DNA of 64,000 bases from contig LLEY01000001.1 of assembly GCA_001414485.1 (NCBI GenBank), positions 310,001 to 374,000 on the forward strand. Reading direction: 5' to 3'. The number at the start of each line of letters is the position of its first letter. Positions within the stretch are counted from its first letter, which is position 1. Of the stretch, positions 34,639-46,766 are shown piece after piece. The translations under genes and the position numbers were made by a program. Under the pieces are notes generated by a model. The model was not told the DNA's origin, did not search any database, and saw only the letters and a list, made by a program, of their open reading frames with translations. This stretch comes from Calycina herbarum. Lineage: Eukaryota; Ascomycota; Leotiomycetes; Helotiales; Pezizellaceae.

Positions 34639-36911
34639 GATGTCGTCTCCTTATTCTCCGGAACAGCTTGCGGAGAACATCTTGGGACGCGCACTACCAG
34701 AGCTGGAAGAACACACACCAGTCTCTACCTCCATTCGGCAGAAATCGATGGACCAGATACCTCGCCACCGCCGTTTCAAGAGCTTCCAACATCACATCGC
34801 CTAGACGGGCACTTCGCAAGTCGACGAGATGGCTCTTTGAACGACAACACTTTTTGGGATCTGGATGCGGGATCGATAGCAGCGATTCAAACCAAAAATG
34901 CTATCCTTCGGAACGTATCCGGATGGCTCCCTGCTGGAGGTGTTGGTGGTGATGGCATTGGTCACCCTTTTGCTCACGCTTCCCTTGAAACTTCACGGCG
35001 AGAATTCCACGCCAACACTCCTGGACCATCCTTGCCCTTCTATGCCCCGGCGATGATTCAATGGAATGCAGCACTGGATTGGAATCTGCCCCCGATCCCC
35101 TCTGATCATATGGGAATCGGCGATTCGGATGCTTCGCAATCAATCCCAGAGTACCTGACAGGCGCAGACTTGACATTCAGCAACAATGCCCATCATCAAC
35201 CTCATGTGAACTCTATCAACTCGGCACTGGGATACTTGCAAGATCCTCAGAACATATGGTCTACAGGCGAAGTTGTGGCCTCGTCCTCAGTTCCCGCAAT
35301 ATGCCCTTCAAATCTAGAGCAAGTCATTCAACCCCAGGAAGACTTCTCCGCTTGGAATGAGCGGGGAGCAGACCAACCTCAAGATCAATCGGTGTCGCCA
35401 GCGACTTTGTCCTTAGAATCTCGGACGATATCAAGCATGAGTGACACAGTCGACGACCAATCCGCTGTGGTGTTAGCAAGCAAGCCAGTCACATCGTTGT
35501 CCATAGAAGCTCTCAAAGCGCGTGAAGCCTCGAAAGAGAGGCCCGAAAGGGGCAAAGCCAGCAGATACCAGTCCAACCAGAGTGAAGAAGAAACGAGGAG
35601 CGTTTACTTGCATGATGCAGCTGATACAATCGCCAAAAGGATCCGTTGGATTTATGATGCACTGTGAGAAGTAAGCTCTCTGCCTCGATTTCTGCTGCAT
35701 GGATACCAACCCTGATTTTCTGTATGAGCATCGTATGCAAGAACTCATTTACCTCGTTCTACTGGTCTGCAATCGTTCGTTGATATCATCACCAAAATTC
35801 AGCACCAAAATTGGTTGTCTGCGTTGGGCTGTTTCCGACGTGGCTCTATTTCGTGTGTGTAAGTACCCCTCGCCTGTGGTTTCCCGAAAATTTTGCCGAG
35901 AAAGCTAACACAGCTTGTAGCAGCCGCAGAGGAATTCCTTTCCACCCGACGATGGGTCTACATGAGATAGAAAAATGGGAACATCCTGAGCTCAGACATG
36001 TTATGATCACACAGGACTATGGACGCAGCAGTCGTGCTATGGCTAAAGTCTATGTCAAGGAATATGCCCCCCGAGAAGGAGATGTTCTAGACTACAAGTG
36101 GTGGGAGAATGGAGTTCAGAAAGTCTTACATATGCCACCATTTGCGCTCATGGACGTCGAGTCGACTGCTCGGAACATGTGGCAATATATTGATACATTT
36201 GGGAGAGACTATGTTGAGGACCTAGTCGACGAGTCGAACAAAATCCTATGGAAGACTTTTGAAATCGCTTTTCGAACAGCAGAAACCGGAAGTGTACGTC
36301 TCAACAGACTTTTAATTAACCTCATTCTTCATCCAAAGCTGACAATTCTTGCTAGGGAGATCAAAGAACGATCATTCTTGACACCCTCCGCCTTTGGGTG
36401 GGCTGCCGGCTCATTGAAAAACCTTGGCGGACATGTGGTCATGACACACTCGGCATGGATCCTGACGTCGAAAACAAGTCAAGCTCATATTTCGACCGAG
36501 TCCCGGTTACCCCAATCATGGACTTCCAACTGGATCAGGTTATAATACACCAGATTCTTTTGCCCCTACGGTCGAAAGTCTTGCAGAGACTCACAGCGCT
36601 ATTCAAGAAGAACGCAATCAGCAATTGGTTTACCATACACCTCTGTACTTCCATCCTACTGAACAATTATGAGCTGGCAACATTCCACGATCGGGGTTTC
36701 GCTATCAGGCATAATCTGAGTGTGAGTACCAGTTGTCAGCTCAACTTTTCTCTTGCTTATGACCAAACAGACTTACTACTCCAACTATCCCCTCCTGGAA
36801 GGTTTTCACGCAGGAGCTAAGACTTTGCTTGCTTACTTTCACTTTATAAGGGCGAGTGGAAGGAGGTTGCAGCTCGAGCGAAGGGTTGAAAAAGAGTTCT
36901 TGTTACTGTAA
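34639..36911 (+). CDS. C6-regulator-like hypothetical protein with AT-hook-like motif
   Basis: Clear parts: a long low-complexity exon frame (34800-35520) rich in Ser, Pro and Asn. It is followed, one frame over, by KPRKRGPKGAKP (AT-hook-like) and RVKKKRGAFTCMMQLIQ up to a GTAAGC donor at 35670. Then LQSFVDIITKIQHQNWLSAL, HPTMGLHEIEKWEHPEL, and after a CTAG acceptor at 36356 LRLWVGCRLIEKPWRTCG, FQLDQVIIHQILLPLR and finally SNYPLLEGFHAGAKTLLAYFHF. These conserved segments belong to a large group of fungal proteins annotated as C6 transcription-factor-like, many of which lack a regular Zn2Cys6 cluster; none is visible here. A nuclear regulatory role is inferred. The start (ATG 34639), the frame change near 34800 and the two junctions between 35520 and 35940 are unresolved, so either small introns were missed or the gene is slightly damaged. 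Confidence 0.55.
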
Positions 36912-37657
36912 TACAGTGGTGGATGGAGTGGAGTCTGGAGAAAGGTGGTTCCCTTCGATACAAAAGTTGACAAATAGGACACCGGAAACGAAGGAGTGGA
37001 TGGAGTTGAAATATGGGTGCTTACAACACAATATTTGCGGTATGGGAAGTTTATTCTTGTGACACAGTGGTGTTGAAGTTTTCTTCTTGAGGTGGCTTTG
37101 CAAAATAAGATTCTGTAATGTGTATGTATTATCAATGATAAGATAATTACAATCAAACCTTTTTACTGTGACTCAAGGATTGTATGCAGTGCTTCCCGAG
37201 ATGCCCTACTAAAAATAAAGATTGTGTTGCAAGTTTTCGTGATTTACCCAATCAACGTGTGTAACCTTGGCCCTCCCACCCCGCTCGCAGCCCTCGCACA
37301 CACATCTCACTGACCTCCTTTTTGATAGTTACCCTTGCTCCACAAGAGAACCAGTTGTCTTTCTATCGTATGCCCTATCAGTCATATTAAATCGTAGAGA
37401 ATGATCAAGCAAAAGCAAAAGCTCTTTGTTTGTACTGATGGGAAATTTATATCCCTAAGGATAAATATTATCTGAGAAGGGTCGGAAAACTTACGTTGAT
37501 CGAACAGACTCCAGAGAGATTTATGCAAGTCCTTGATTTGTAGCTACTTTTAATGTATTAAACAGAAATTATCAATAAATTGGCGTATACCAGCTCATAT
37601 TTTAATTATACTGCAGTGCCCAGTCTGAGGATCTACACGAGGACCGCCAGCCCATCA
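36912..37657. other. Intergenic, convergent 3' flanks
   Basis: Two genes end towards each other here. No coding signal; AT-rich between 37380 and 37620. Confidence 0.5.
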
Positions 37658-39662
37658 TCACAACTCTTCACTCCCAAACCCCTCAACCTGAGTTTCCGGC
37701 ACCACAATAGTATTCTCATACTCCTCATCCACCACCAAAACAGGTTCATACCCATCAACAGCCTTAACATGTCTCCCGTACCCTCCTAGCTTCCCCTTGA
37801 AAGAATACCACTGCTCCGTCTCTCCAACCGATCCCAAGGCCGGATCAATAGCCCCGGCAAATTGATAATAGGTATTATTCCAGAAATAGATACAACTCCC
37901 ATTCTGTCTTGTTGCCAGTAATTCCGGAACTTGAGCAGATGCCTGTTTTGTGAGATATGGCAAAATTGATTTTGTAGAACTTAGAACTGAGCGGTCGAGA
38001 GTTGCTACCAAAGTGGAGTTTGTGGCTTGGAAATCTTGGGGGTTGATCAGGTCGGAGGTGAAAGATATTGGGTAGGAGAAGGAGTTGGAGATTGGGGTTC
38101 CGTTTGAGTATGGGGCGAAGGAAGTGTTTCCTTGGGTGAGTTGAGAGACTGTTTTGTTGGAGCCGCCGGCTGTGAAGTTTTTGATGTTGTTGTAGGAGAG
38201 GCTTTGAGAGAATGTTAGCTGTCGTGTTCCAGATGAGGTGGTAATTGACGATGTGTGGGATAGACTGCGACGAGCAGTTAATTGAGACCAGAGACTGGTA
38301 TTTTTACCGGAGTCCGAAGTGATCTGGGGCGTGAAATGGAAATCTGGCAGTGGTAAATGTGACGAGATAGGCTGGGAAAAAGGTTAGTCTAGTACATAGC
38401 CACACCATTGGGGTTATGGCTTACAGTTCCGATCGTTTGATTCCCGTGTTGATCGGTCCATACGAAGACACTTCCTGAGACCCACCAGTTCGAGCCAACA
38501 GTACCAAAAGTTGTTTTTGAATCGTAACCCACAACCTTGATCTCGAAAGAATGTCCTTTTCCATCGCACAAGATTCCTAGCCAAGGGCTGACATCAATTT
38601 CAAAACTTGGTAGATCGTATGTATCGATCCCTACGATTGGCACCCACAATCCCGGGCTGATACCACCGGTAAAGATAATTGGAAATGGCCAACTGGCGCC
38701 AGCTAAAATTCCATCGATGAGAAGCTGTACCTCTCGGAATGGACTGTATCCATAAAGATTTGTGTTATTAAACGTATTCATGTACTCTGTGAGCACATTT
38801 CTGAACCAAAACTCCTCAGCACCATTTCCACTTGCCAGAATACTGACAACCGCCCTCTCAGCATTTCGTGGAAAAGTTATAGAGGTAGTTGCATTTCCAT
38901 CTGGTAGAGATATAACTGAAGTTTTGCTTTCCCCGGAAGATTTGGAAGAAATTGGTAAAATCAAGTCTGCCGGTGTTAAAGATTCTCCATCATCGAAATA
39001 TAAAGCAGTGATGGTAACATTATATCTAGATTTGCTTAGTAGGAGGCCATTAGTTCTGGAAGAGATTTCTGGAAACTTACGATCCTGTGAAAACTGAATC
39101 GTGAAGATTATCGAGACCCATGATAACCTTCTGTTCAGACCGAAGAAGGGAATCGAAGACTGTAACATCCTTTTGGTAGTTCCAAAAGATACCTGTTCTT
39201 ACTGGCATTGCAGTTGTCATTCGCCAGACCTGCCAGGGAATTTTAGTAAGATATTCCACCATACAGGAGGAGATCTCAGTACCTCAATATCCCCAAAATA
39301 TACAAGCCCAAGTCTATCATAATTTATTCCAGATGATGTCACTGAGAGATTGAAGATTGTAGTTGTGAATGTACAATCCTTTGGCGGGGTATATGTTCCT
39401 TCAACCCAATCAGTCTTAACAAATGGCATAGGACAATTGTTGCATATTTACCAACATATGGAGTTCCATAACTAGCCGCAAACTCATGCTGAATAACGAC
39501 TTGCTGGCAACTGGCTCCTTCATAGCTAGCTCTCAGTGGTGCTTCGACTTGGAAAACATCCAGGGGTACTTCTACCACGCCCCTTTCCAGGATCGAATTG
39601 TCGTTAGGAAATGCAAATGCAGCACGCAGCTGAAGGACGAAAAACACCAATCGGAAAAGCAT
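37658..39662 (-). CDS. Secreted peptide N-glycanase A-like amidase (PNGase A family)
   Basis: Exons 39452-39662, 39283-39398, 39081-39229, 38425-39025 and 37658-38371 give 596 residues. A signal peptide (FRLVFFVLQLRAAFA) starts the protein. Family marks seen in order are VGTYTPPKDC, INYDRLGLVYFGDIEVWR, TGIFWNYQKDV, VFTGSYNVTITALYF, WPFPIIFTGGISPGLWVPIVGIDTYDLPSFEIDVSPWLG (two overlapping conserved pieces) and SNWWVSGSVFVWTD. The C-terminal third is Ser/Asn/Thr-rich with many N-x-S/T sites. PNGase A enzymes release N-glycans from glycopeptides outside the cell or in the vacuole. The start is placed at the ATG before FRLVFF because the longer frame has none. Fungal members are often annotated only as 'PNGase A family'; activity is not proven by sequence. 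Confidence 0.88.
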
Positions 39663-41001
39663 GCTGGGAGTTGTCAGTGACAAAAGACACCATGGTAACC
39701 ACCAAGGTCTTATGGAGTAGTTGATTCGACATGATGCAACGTATGGAAAATCCCTTATCAGGAGCAGTATTTGAAGATCTACTGTGCGGGGTATATTTCC
39801 GCAACAATTTGGAAGGTGGATAAATGCACGCCAAGATTGTTATCGATGAACAGTGAAAGTAAATGACCATATTTTCCAAGGTAGAAGAAAGCCACGTGAA
39901 TCCCCTTGAGAAACCTGGAATGGCAACCTAATAAGTTGGGCAATCTCCTTTTGAATACCTTAGCCGTTTGAGATTGACAAGTTGGATTTTGATTTGGGCA
40001 AATTTGACCGAGTATGTCGTCGGCTCTTGAAGTGAGTGCTCCTGTATCAAGTGGGCAGGGGCGAACATAGCGTCGCCTTCTATATTCAAGATTGGCAACG
40101 CGTCTTCAGACCGTCATCCCCCATTTTACTTGCTTTTTCTCAATCTTGCGAGGGAGGGGCGCCTAGATAACGAGTGTCGCGTAAGGTATTCCGAGGACTC
40201 GAGGTCGTGCTTTTCCTCACTCTTCGACCCCAAAACACAGGACCTTCCCACGACAGTCGAGGTCGTTCCTTCCGTCAAGATTGACATGTTGCCACATGAC
40301 GGAGAGCGAGGAAGGCAAGCACGCATATAAACCCCTCCTCCGACCCTTCATATTTGCCATCTTTTGTTGTCGAGAACGAATCGCGGGAGCGATGGAGATA
40401 TGGGTGTTCAGTGGAGCGCTTTTTTTCAAGCAACATTTCTTAATGGAATGAGATTTGTTCTTATTCCCGTGGCTTGATTCCAATCAATACTGGGCACCAC
40501 GACAAACCCCTATTCTTCAAATTCCTCCAAGCTGTATGAACACATCGTTCCCAGTGGATCTGCTACTGTATTGCGGGTGACTGTACCGAACTTGGACAGC
40601 CCCCCCGTTGTTTTGCGACCGCTTTACGAGTACCAAACCAATATCTTTGGCAGCATTGACCTTGCTTCATTGCGGGTCTTTTTTGTGCTTATTGTTGCGG
40701 CGTTGCATGACACATTATAGGCGCTCGAATGATAATCAAGTCCCGACGAGCTAAACCTCTGGGCGATACTGAACTAGAATCTCAAGTGAGTCGACCTGGG
40801 GTTTTGTGTGGGGATCCGGGGTTGCGGGGTAAGGGTTCTCCAGCCTGCTGGGAATTCTTTTTCCTATCCTCGGTATCATGATTTGCATCGTACGTGAATC
40901 CAGGAGTATTTATATAATGAATATCCAGATTCTCAATGGTTTGCTTCAGTATCAGCAACCATTTTACTTGAGATCTGGGACAATTTTTTGGTGCCCAAAT
41001 C
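39663..41001. other. Divergent intergenic region
   Basis: Lies between the divergent PNGase A and sugar transporter genes. No coding signal; both promoters must lie here. Confidence 0.45.
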
Positions 41002-42905
41002 ATGTCTTCTCCCAATACAGTTGACGGTGCTCTAGTTGGAAGAAACACTGGTTTCTTCGCTGATAAAGGCATCATCAAAATTAATGCCATTCTGATGCTT
41101 GCTCTCGTCTCGAGTTATGCGAATGGTTACGATGGGTCCATGATGAATGGCCTCCAGAGCCTAGATGAGTGGAAGTCTTACTTTCACAACCCTTCACCAA
41201 GCACTTTGGCACTGTGAGTATTAGGAAACTTTGTTTTCCAGTACCGAGAAAGCTGACGTGTTTTCTAGATTAAATGCGATTCAACATATTGGGCAGTTGG
41301 TTGCTCTCCCATTCTGCGCTTTTGCTTGCGATCGTTATGGACGTCGCACTACTATCGTGGCTTCTGCAGTCCTGCTCCTCTCGGGAGTTGCCATTCAGGC
41401 TGGAGCTCAGAGTTGTATGGATATCCTACACTACTCAAACACATGTGCTAATTGTACCGAAGCTGCTATGTTTATTGCTGCTCGTGGTCTGATAGGTTTT
41501 GGCATCGCGTTCAATTTTACTGCCGCGCCACTTTTGATTATGGAACTTGCCTTTCCAACACAAAAGTCGTCACTGGTGGGTTTCTTCAATGCACAATGGA
41601 GTGAGTGACATTTTCCTTTCAAGAAGGATTTCCAACCACTCATGGTTGCCTGCAAGAAACATAACCGATCCTAACGTCGTACTTTAGACTCTGGTGCAAT
41701 TGTAGCAGCGTGGACGACTTACGGAACATTCAGAATCACAAACTCGTGGGCTTGGCGGATTCCATCGATTCTTCAAGCCCTCTCAAGCGTGATCCAAATA
41801 CTCGCCTGTTTCGTCATCGTTGAGTCTCCTCGATGGTTAATTTCGAAAGACCGTGACGACGAAGCGCGTGAAATAATCGTCAAGTATCACGCGAATGGCG
41901 ACCCCAACGATCCGCTAGTTGCAATCGAGATGGAAGAGATTCGCCAAGCACTACACATCGATAGAGACATCATTCAAAACTCATCTTACATGTCTTTCTT
42001 CAAAACACAAGGGAACAGACTTAGGTTCGTGATTGTCATGACTGTAGGATTGTTTTCTCAATGGAGTGGTAATGGTTTGATTAGTGTAAGTATAGAGATC
42101 GAAGTTTATTATACATACTGACGAACTGTGTAGTACTATCTCACTCTCATTCTCGACTCGATCGGATACAAATCGCAAGGCACCCAGACGTTGATTAATG
42201 CCGTTCTTGCTATTTGGTCCTTGGTATCGACCGGCTTCGTGGCGTTCTTCATCGTGAATAGATTCCCTCGCCGGACACTATTTCTCGCATCTACTGCTGG
42301 CATGTTGATATCTTTCGTCATGTGGACAATTCTTCAGGCGAAGTTTGAACAACAAGTTGCCGCAGGGGGCAAAGGAAATCCTGCTCTTGCAAAAGGTGTA
42401 CTAGCAGCAATTGTTTTGTATAATACTTCTTTCAACATTGGATGGACCCCGTTGCAGGTGGTTTATGTTGTTGAAATTTTACCATTTACTCTTCGAGCAA
42501 GAGTATGTCATTCTGGTTCCCCCCTTAGGATACTAGCTAACTATATCAGGGTCTTGTGATGTACAGTTTTGCTGTAGCAGTGGCTTTGATATTTAATCAA
42601 TATGTGAATCCTATTGCTCTTACTCGGTTGAAGTGGAAGTGTAAGTACTCTATTATCTCTGATGACTCAAAATAGTTACACACAACTAACATTAGAAAGA
42701 TTATATTGTGTATGACGTCTGGCTTCTCTTTGAACTTATCGTCATTTATTTCCTGTTTATCGAAACTAGCGGCTCTTCTCTTGAAGAGATTTCGTTGAAG
42801 ATCGATGGTACGGAGATGAAGGATAAATTGGGTGATAACTTGGATAGTGCTCTTCATGAGAAGAAGGTAGCAAGAGAAGGAGCAACTGAGATTGAAGAAG
42901 CTTAG
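41002..42905 (+). CDS. MFS sugar transporter (lactose/hexose permease type)
   Basis: Exons 41002-41213, 41269-41600, 41688-42085, 42134-42502, 42550-42640 and 42700-42905 give 535 residues with all phases consistent. Sugar-porter signatures are present: DRYGRRTTI after helix 2, RGLIGFGIAF, VESPRWLISKDR after helix 6, FSQWSGNGLISYYLTL in helix 7, NRFPRRTLF after helix 8, and VEILPFTLRARGL and NQYVNPIAL near helices 10-11. Twelve helices are expected. These fungal proteins import mono- or disaccharides across the plasma membrane by proton symport. The C-terminal sugar-porter motif PETKG is replaced by IETSGSS. The last exon uses the AAAG acceptor at 42699 because the earlier TTAG would create a stop. 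It sits beside remnants of a second transporter and a rhamnosidase. Confidence 0.9.
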
Positions 42906-43245
42906 GTGGTTTGTGATAGTTAGAGGAATGGTCGATCCTTTCAACTGAACCCAAAAATTACAATTTTCACCGAAACTTCAAAAAGTAGAGACCAGTCCGC
43001 GAAGACGTCACTCAGATCGATAGCTTGTATTCCTATAAATCATCAAGCCATTTTATGAATCAAGAGCCAACCTAGCTACTCCAATGGAGTACCATAATAA
43101 TGTCTTGGTTTTTGCACTCGCTCTTGGTCTTTATCTTCGTTGCACGGTCTTCTGTTTTGGTTCATTGCAACTCCAAATTATCACACCCTAGCTCATACCG
43201 TAGCAGTAGGATTGTCTGGCCGCAAAATGCACAAACTCCTAGCGA
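42906..43245. other. Intergenic, convergent flank
   Basis: No coding signal. Confidence 0.4.
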
Positions 43246-43893
43246 TCACGCTCCCCCGTTCCCTCCTTGCTTTTCCGGGACCTCCACATGCTCCGAAAAC
43301 ACCGCTGATTTGCACATTGCAGCAGCTGCTGCTTCTGGGTCCTCTAGCGCATGGGGTACTAACTGATCTCTTAAAAGTCCATCCATTTGCTCAAGCGTAC
43401 GGCCTTTCGTCTCGGGATAAAACATGGCACAGCACACGGTCGCCACAACACCAAGGACAAAGAAGGCGTAAAAAAACTTGAACCCAATTGCCGTCAGGGC
43501 TACCGGTGTGATGTGCGCAAAGCCTAGATTGAGCGTCCAATTTGTGAAGGTTGAAATCGAATTTGCTCTCGCAAGAATATCAACGGGAAAGATTCCGGCG
43601 GGGTAAACCCAGGAGATAATGCCAGTGGGCGTGTGGAAGAGACTGAAGACGAAGTTCATTGCGACCATGGCGCGAAGCTGGTTTGAAGAAGCGCCCAGAA
43701 GGTGTTGTGAAAGAACAGCGTTGACGAGAAGCGCGAGAGCGCAGCCAGCAGCACTGACGATTAAAGGCTTGATACGGCCCACACGATCGAGAGCCCAAAG
43801 ACCGATAGTGCAGTAGATGATTGACAAAGCGCCGCTGATGCCAATAATCATAAGTGAAGTTTGGGTGTCGATACCAAGTAGTCCGTAGATGCG
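43246..43893 (-). pseudogene. C-terminal half of an MFS sugar transporter
   Basis: An uninterrupted frame starts at RIYGLLGIDTQTSLMIIG and runs through LDRVGRIKPL, HTPTGIISWVYPAGIFPVDI and FYPETKGRTLEQMDGLL to a stop. These are helices 7-12 and the C-terminal sugar-porter motif. The first six helices are missing: upstream of 43893 the frame is no longer transporter-like and has no ATG. The part that remains has no internal stop, so the loss may be recent, or an upstream exon chain may have been missed; I found none. It differs clearly from the neighbouring intact transporter, so it is not a recent copy of it. Confidence 0.65.
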
Positions 43894-44218
43894 AGACAGA
43901 GGTCCAAACGCTTGAACTCTACAGCTAAGAAGGAGGCGACGACGCCATGAAGCCTTTCGAAAAATGGAGGACGGGGAGATCTTATTCACACTACGGTCTG
44001 CTGCTCATGCATCGGAATGAAATGATGCGAAAATATTTTGCGGATTCGAACTCATGGAGAAACCCGGCATGGCACGAATGCGACAAATGACATACAAAAT
44101 GTAGGATCCACGCACTAGCTGATTAATGGAACTTGAATTTAGATTGTTTGTGGCTTCATAGCTGATATAAATATAATTAGAGATGTTGACGATCTCTTCA
44201 ATTGCTGACTTAAAAAGA

Positions 44219-44728
44219 TCAAGATGGGAAATGTGTATAATTTGATGAGAAAGAGATATATAAATAAAAGAAAATCTTTACAAGATCATTCGACTTAGGG
44301 GGTACTATAACGGAAAATCTTCCATGGCTTAGAGTGAGAGTCTTGCCTGTCTCTGTGCGTTCCTGGCCTCCTTCTCGCAACACCCGCACCGATTTACTAA
44401 TACCAGGAAGCTTGACAATCGCAGTTGTACTCATAGGAACCGTCAAATTGAGACTTACTTCCCCATCCTTCCCGCGGCTGAAATCAATATCAATCTTTCC
44501 GTATGGGCAATCCACTGTCCCCTTCACAGAATCAAACTCAGCCGTACGTGGTGGTGAAATGACAAATGACTTATATGCAGCTTCAAGAGGCTCGACTCCA
44601 AATACAGCAGTGTAAAACAATTCAACGATGCTCCCCTACATATCATGGCACTTGCTTCTACACTCATCCTGCCAAAACTCTAGGAGGGTTGTCTCACCAC
44701 GCCGTAGAAATCGCATATAGGATGGATT
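44219..44728 (-). pseudogene. C-terminal remnant of an alpha-L-rhamnosidase (GH78)
   Basis: The frame reads ETTLLEFWQDECRSKCHDM, then a TAG stop (44636-44638) in place of the usual tyrosine, then GSIVELFYTAVFGVEPLEA, FVISPPRTAEFDSVKGTV and a beta-rich end with KSVRVLREGGQERTETG. These match the end of the catalytic barrel and the C-terminal beta domain of GH78 rhamnosidases. The other roughly 600 residues are absent. The remnant starts within a few bases of the stop codon of the permease on the same strand, so a deletion or rearrangement joined the two. Confidence 0.72.
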
Positions 44729-44732
44729 CGTT

Positions 44733-46766
44733 TTATGATGGTATAACATTATCTACACCTTCATCACTATCACCTTCTCTAACATCAATAAGTATAGTAT
44801 TAGTTCTCGGTCCCGTATAAGTCCTAAACCACAAAAGCATATTAGTAGACGTCACCACAACAAAATCAAAACAATCAGCAGAACAAAAATCAACATACCT
44901 CCGAGCCCCAAGCATCCACCACCCAAAACTAAAAATCCCAACCCCCGCCGCAACCACAACAGCATAATTCATATTGCTGCCCGTGACAGGTCTCCTAGTT
45001 GGACCAAGTAATACCAAACTAATCACCGCCACCCAAGCAATGGTGACCCCGTTTACAAGCTTTTGCCATTTTCCGAGGGAGTAAGGTCCTGGAGTAAATT
45101 TTATGCGGTGAGAGTAGATGTTTCGAGCAAGGATTACGAGAGCGTACGAGAAATCCAAGGCTGGCGCGGTGATGTTGAAGATTGCTGTTATGGTTTGGAC
45201 GCTGGAGATTGCGATGAGGATCATGGAGCTGCAGAATGTAACAGTGAGCCAGACGGCGTGGATGGGGGTGTGTGTTTTATGGTTGATTTGGGTGAAGAAT
45301 CTAGAGGTGTTGTATGTTAGCACGAGCTATTTGGATCAAAGGAATTGATATTGAGAGAAAACGATTGAAGTAACCCCTTTTCCTCGACTGTATTCCCCAC
45401 TGGTCGAAAAATAACAAAGTAAAGGAATACTCACTTTGAAAAAGGCAAAGCACCATCTCTCGCAAAAGCATAGGCCATCCTAGTACAAGCCAACATAGCC
45501 GAACACCCAGTGAACATCTGCACAACAATAACCCAGAACCACATCGCAGTCCCTCCTGTTCTCCCCGCAGTATCCAAGAATATTTGAGCAGCAGGCATAC
45601 CAGTTGGACTTCCCACAACATCATCCAAATCACTGATACAAAAACACAAAGTGAGAGTCAACATCCAGCCTAAAATCCCACTGATGGTAACAGACCAACG
45701 AATTGCTTTTGGGCCGTTGATAGCTGCTTGGTGGGTTTCTTCTGACATGTGTGTTGTGGAGTCGTAGTCTGTCATCACCCATGCTACCGAAAGGAAGCTG
45801 AGAAGGAATGATATGGTGTGGCCCCAACCTGAGCCGTTGGTGAAGTGAGTGAAGACCCAGCTTACGGGTTGAAGGGTTGGAGTTAATGTGAGTAGGGTGA
45901 TACATATAAGAATTGTGCCTAGGAAATTGATTGGCCCGAAGAATATTTCGATTTGATGAAGCTTTTTTGTGGTGAGGGAGCATATCATTCCGGAAGCGAT
46001 TAGAAACGCGATTGTTAATAATACAATTTGTAGAGGAGTACTATGATCATGTTGAATAAAGATAACAAAAAGAAGAAATGGTGGGAATAACTTACGGGGA
46101 ATATGCATAGGTCCCAGAAATCTCGTCGAACCCGGAATTCATAGAAACAGTGGCAAGAACCATTTGAGCTACAGTGTACCATACACTTGCCACCCCGGCA
46201 GCTTGACCAAGAAGGTTTAGCCATCCAATTATCCATGCCCATAAAGCAGCATGTTCGGGCGGCACGACACTTTTCGTTACAAAGTACATTCCTCCTGCTG
46301 TTGGATACGCGGACACTAATTCTGCAACGGAAGCTGATGTAAAAGATGCCATGATAGAACCAATAAGCCAAGCCCACTTTTGTCACAGTAAGTTAGCACC
46401 CCGTCTCTTAATTTTCAAGAAAGGATGTCGAGTAATTTGAAGGGCGAAACAAACGAAATATGAGAACATGATAATTCAGACAAGATTACAAAAACACAAA
46501 AAGAAGAAACATTTCCTTACCACAGCACCAGCCGGACCCCCTAGACTAAGCGGGGTGCCAAAACTCGCAGGTTGAGAACCAAGTACTCCAAGAACAGAAA
46601 CAGCATAAGAAAGAATAGACCATTGATTAAAATGTCTACTCATATCCTATCCCATAAATCAGTATTTTACTTCCAAGTTCGAATTCGGCTTTTGGCTTCA
46701 AACCTGGGTATAACCAATCTGATTGAGAAGCCTTTCATCGTCATCTTGAATCTCCGTGGTAGTCAT
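44733..46766 (-). CDS. APC-family amino-acid/GABA/choline permease
   Basis: Exons 46704-46766, 46521-46646, 46096-46376, 45435-46040, 44899-45300 and 44733-44823 are all in phase and give 522 residues. Motifs follow the fungal amino-acid permease pattern (UGA4/HNM1 type): N-terminal ERLLNQIGYTQ, LGVLGSQPASFGTPLSLGGP, VAELVSAYPTAGGMYF, MTDYDSTTHMSEETHQA, SPTGMPAAQIFLDTAG, ARDGALPFSK and KTHTPIHAVWL. About twelve membrane helices are visible. It should import GABA, choline or another amine across the plasma membrane; substrate is not readable from sequence. The start is the only ATG of exon 1. The terminal intron (75 nt) is needed to turn GARRYVDF into the usual GARRTYTGP. Confidence 0.9.
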
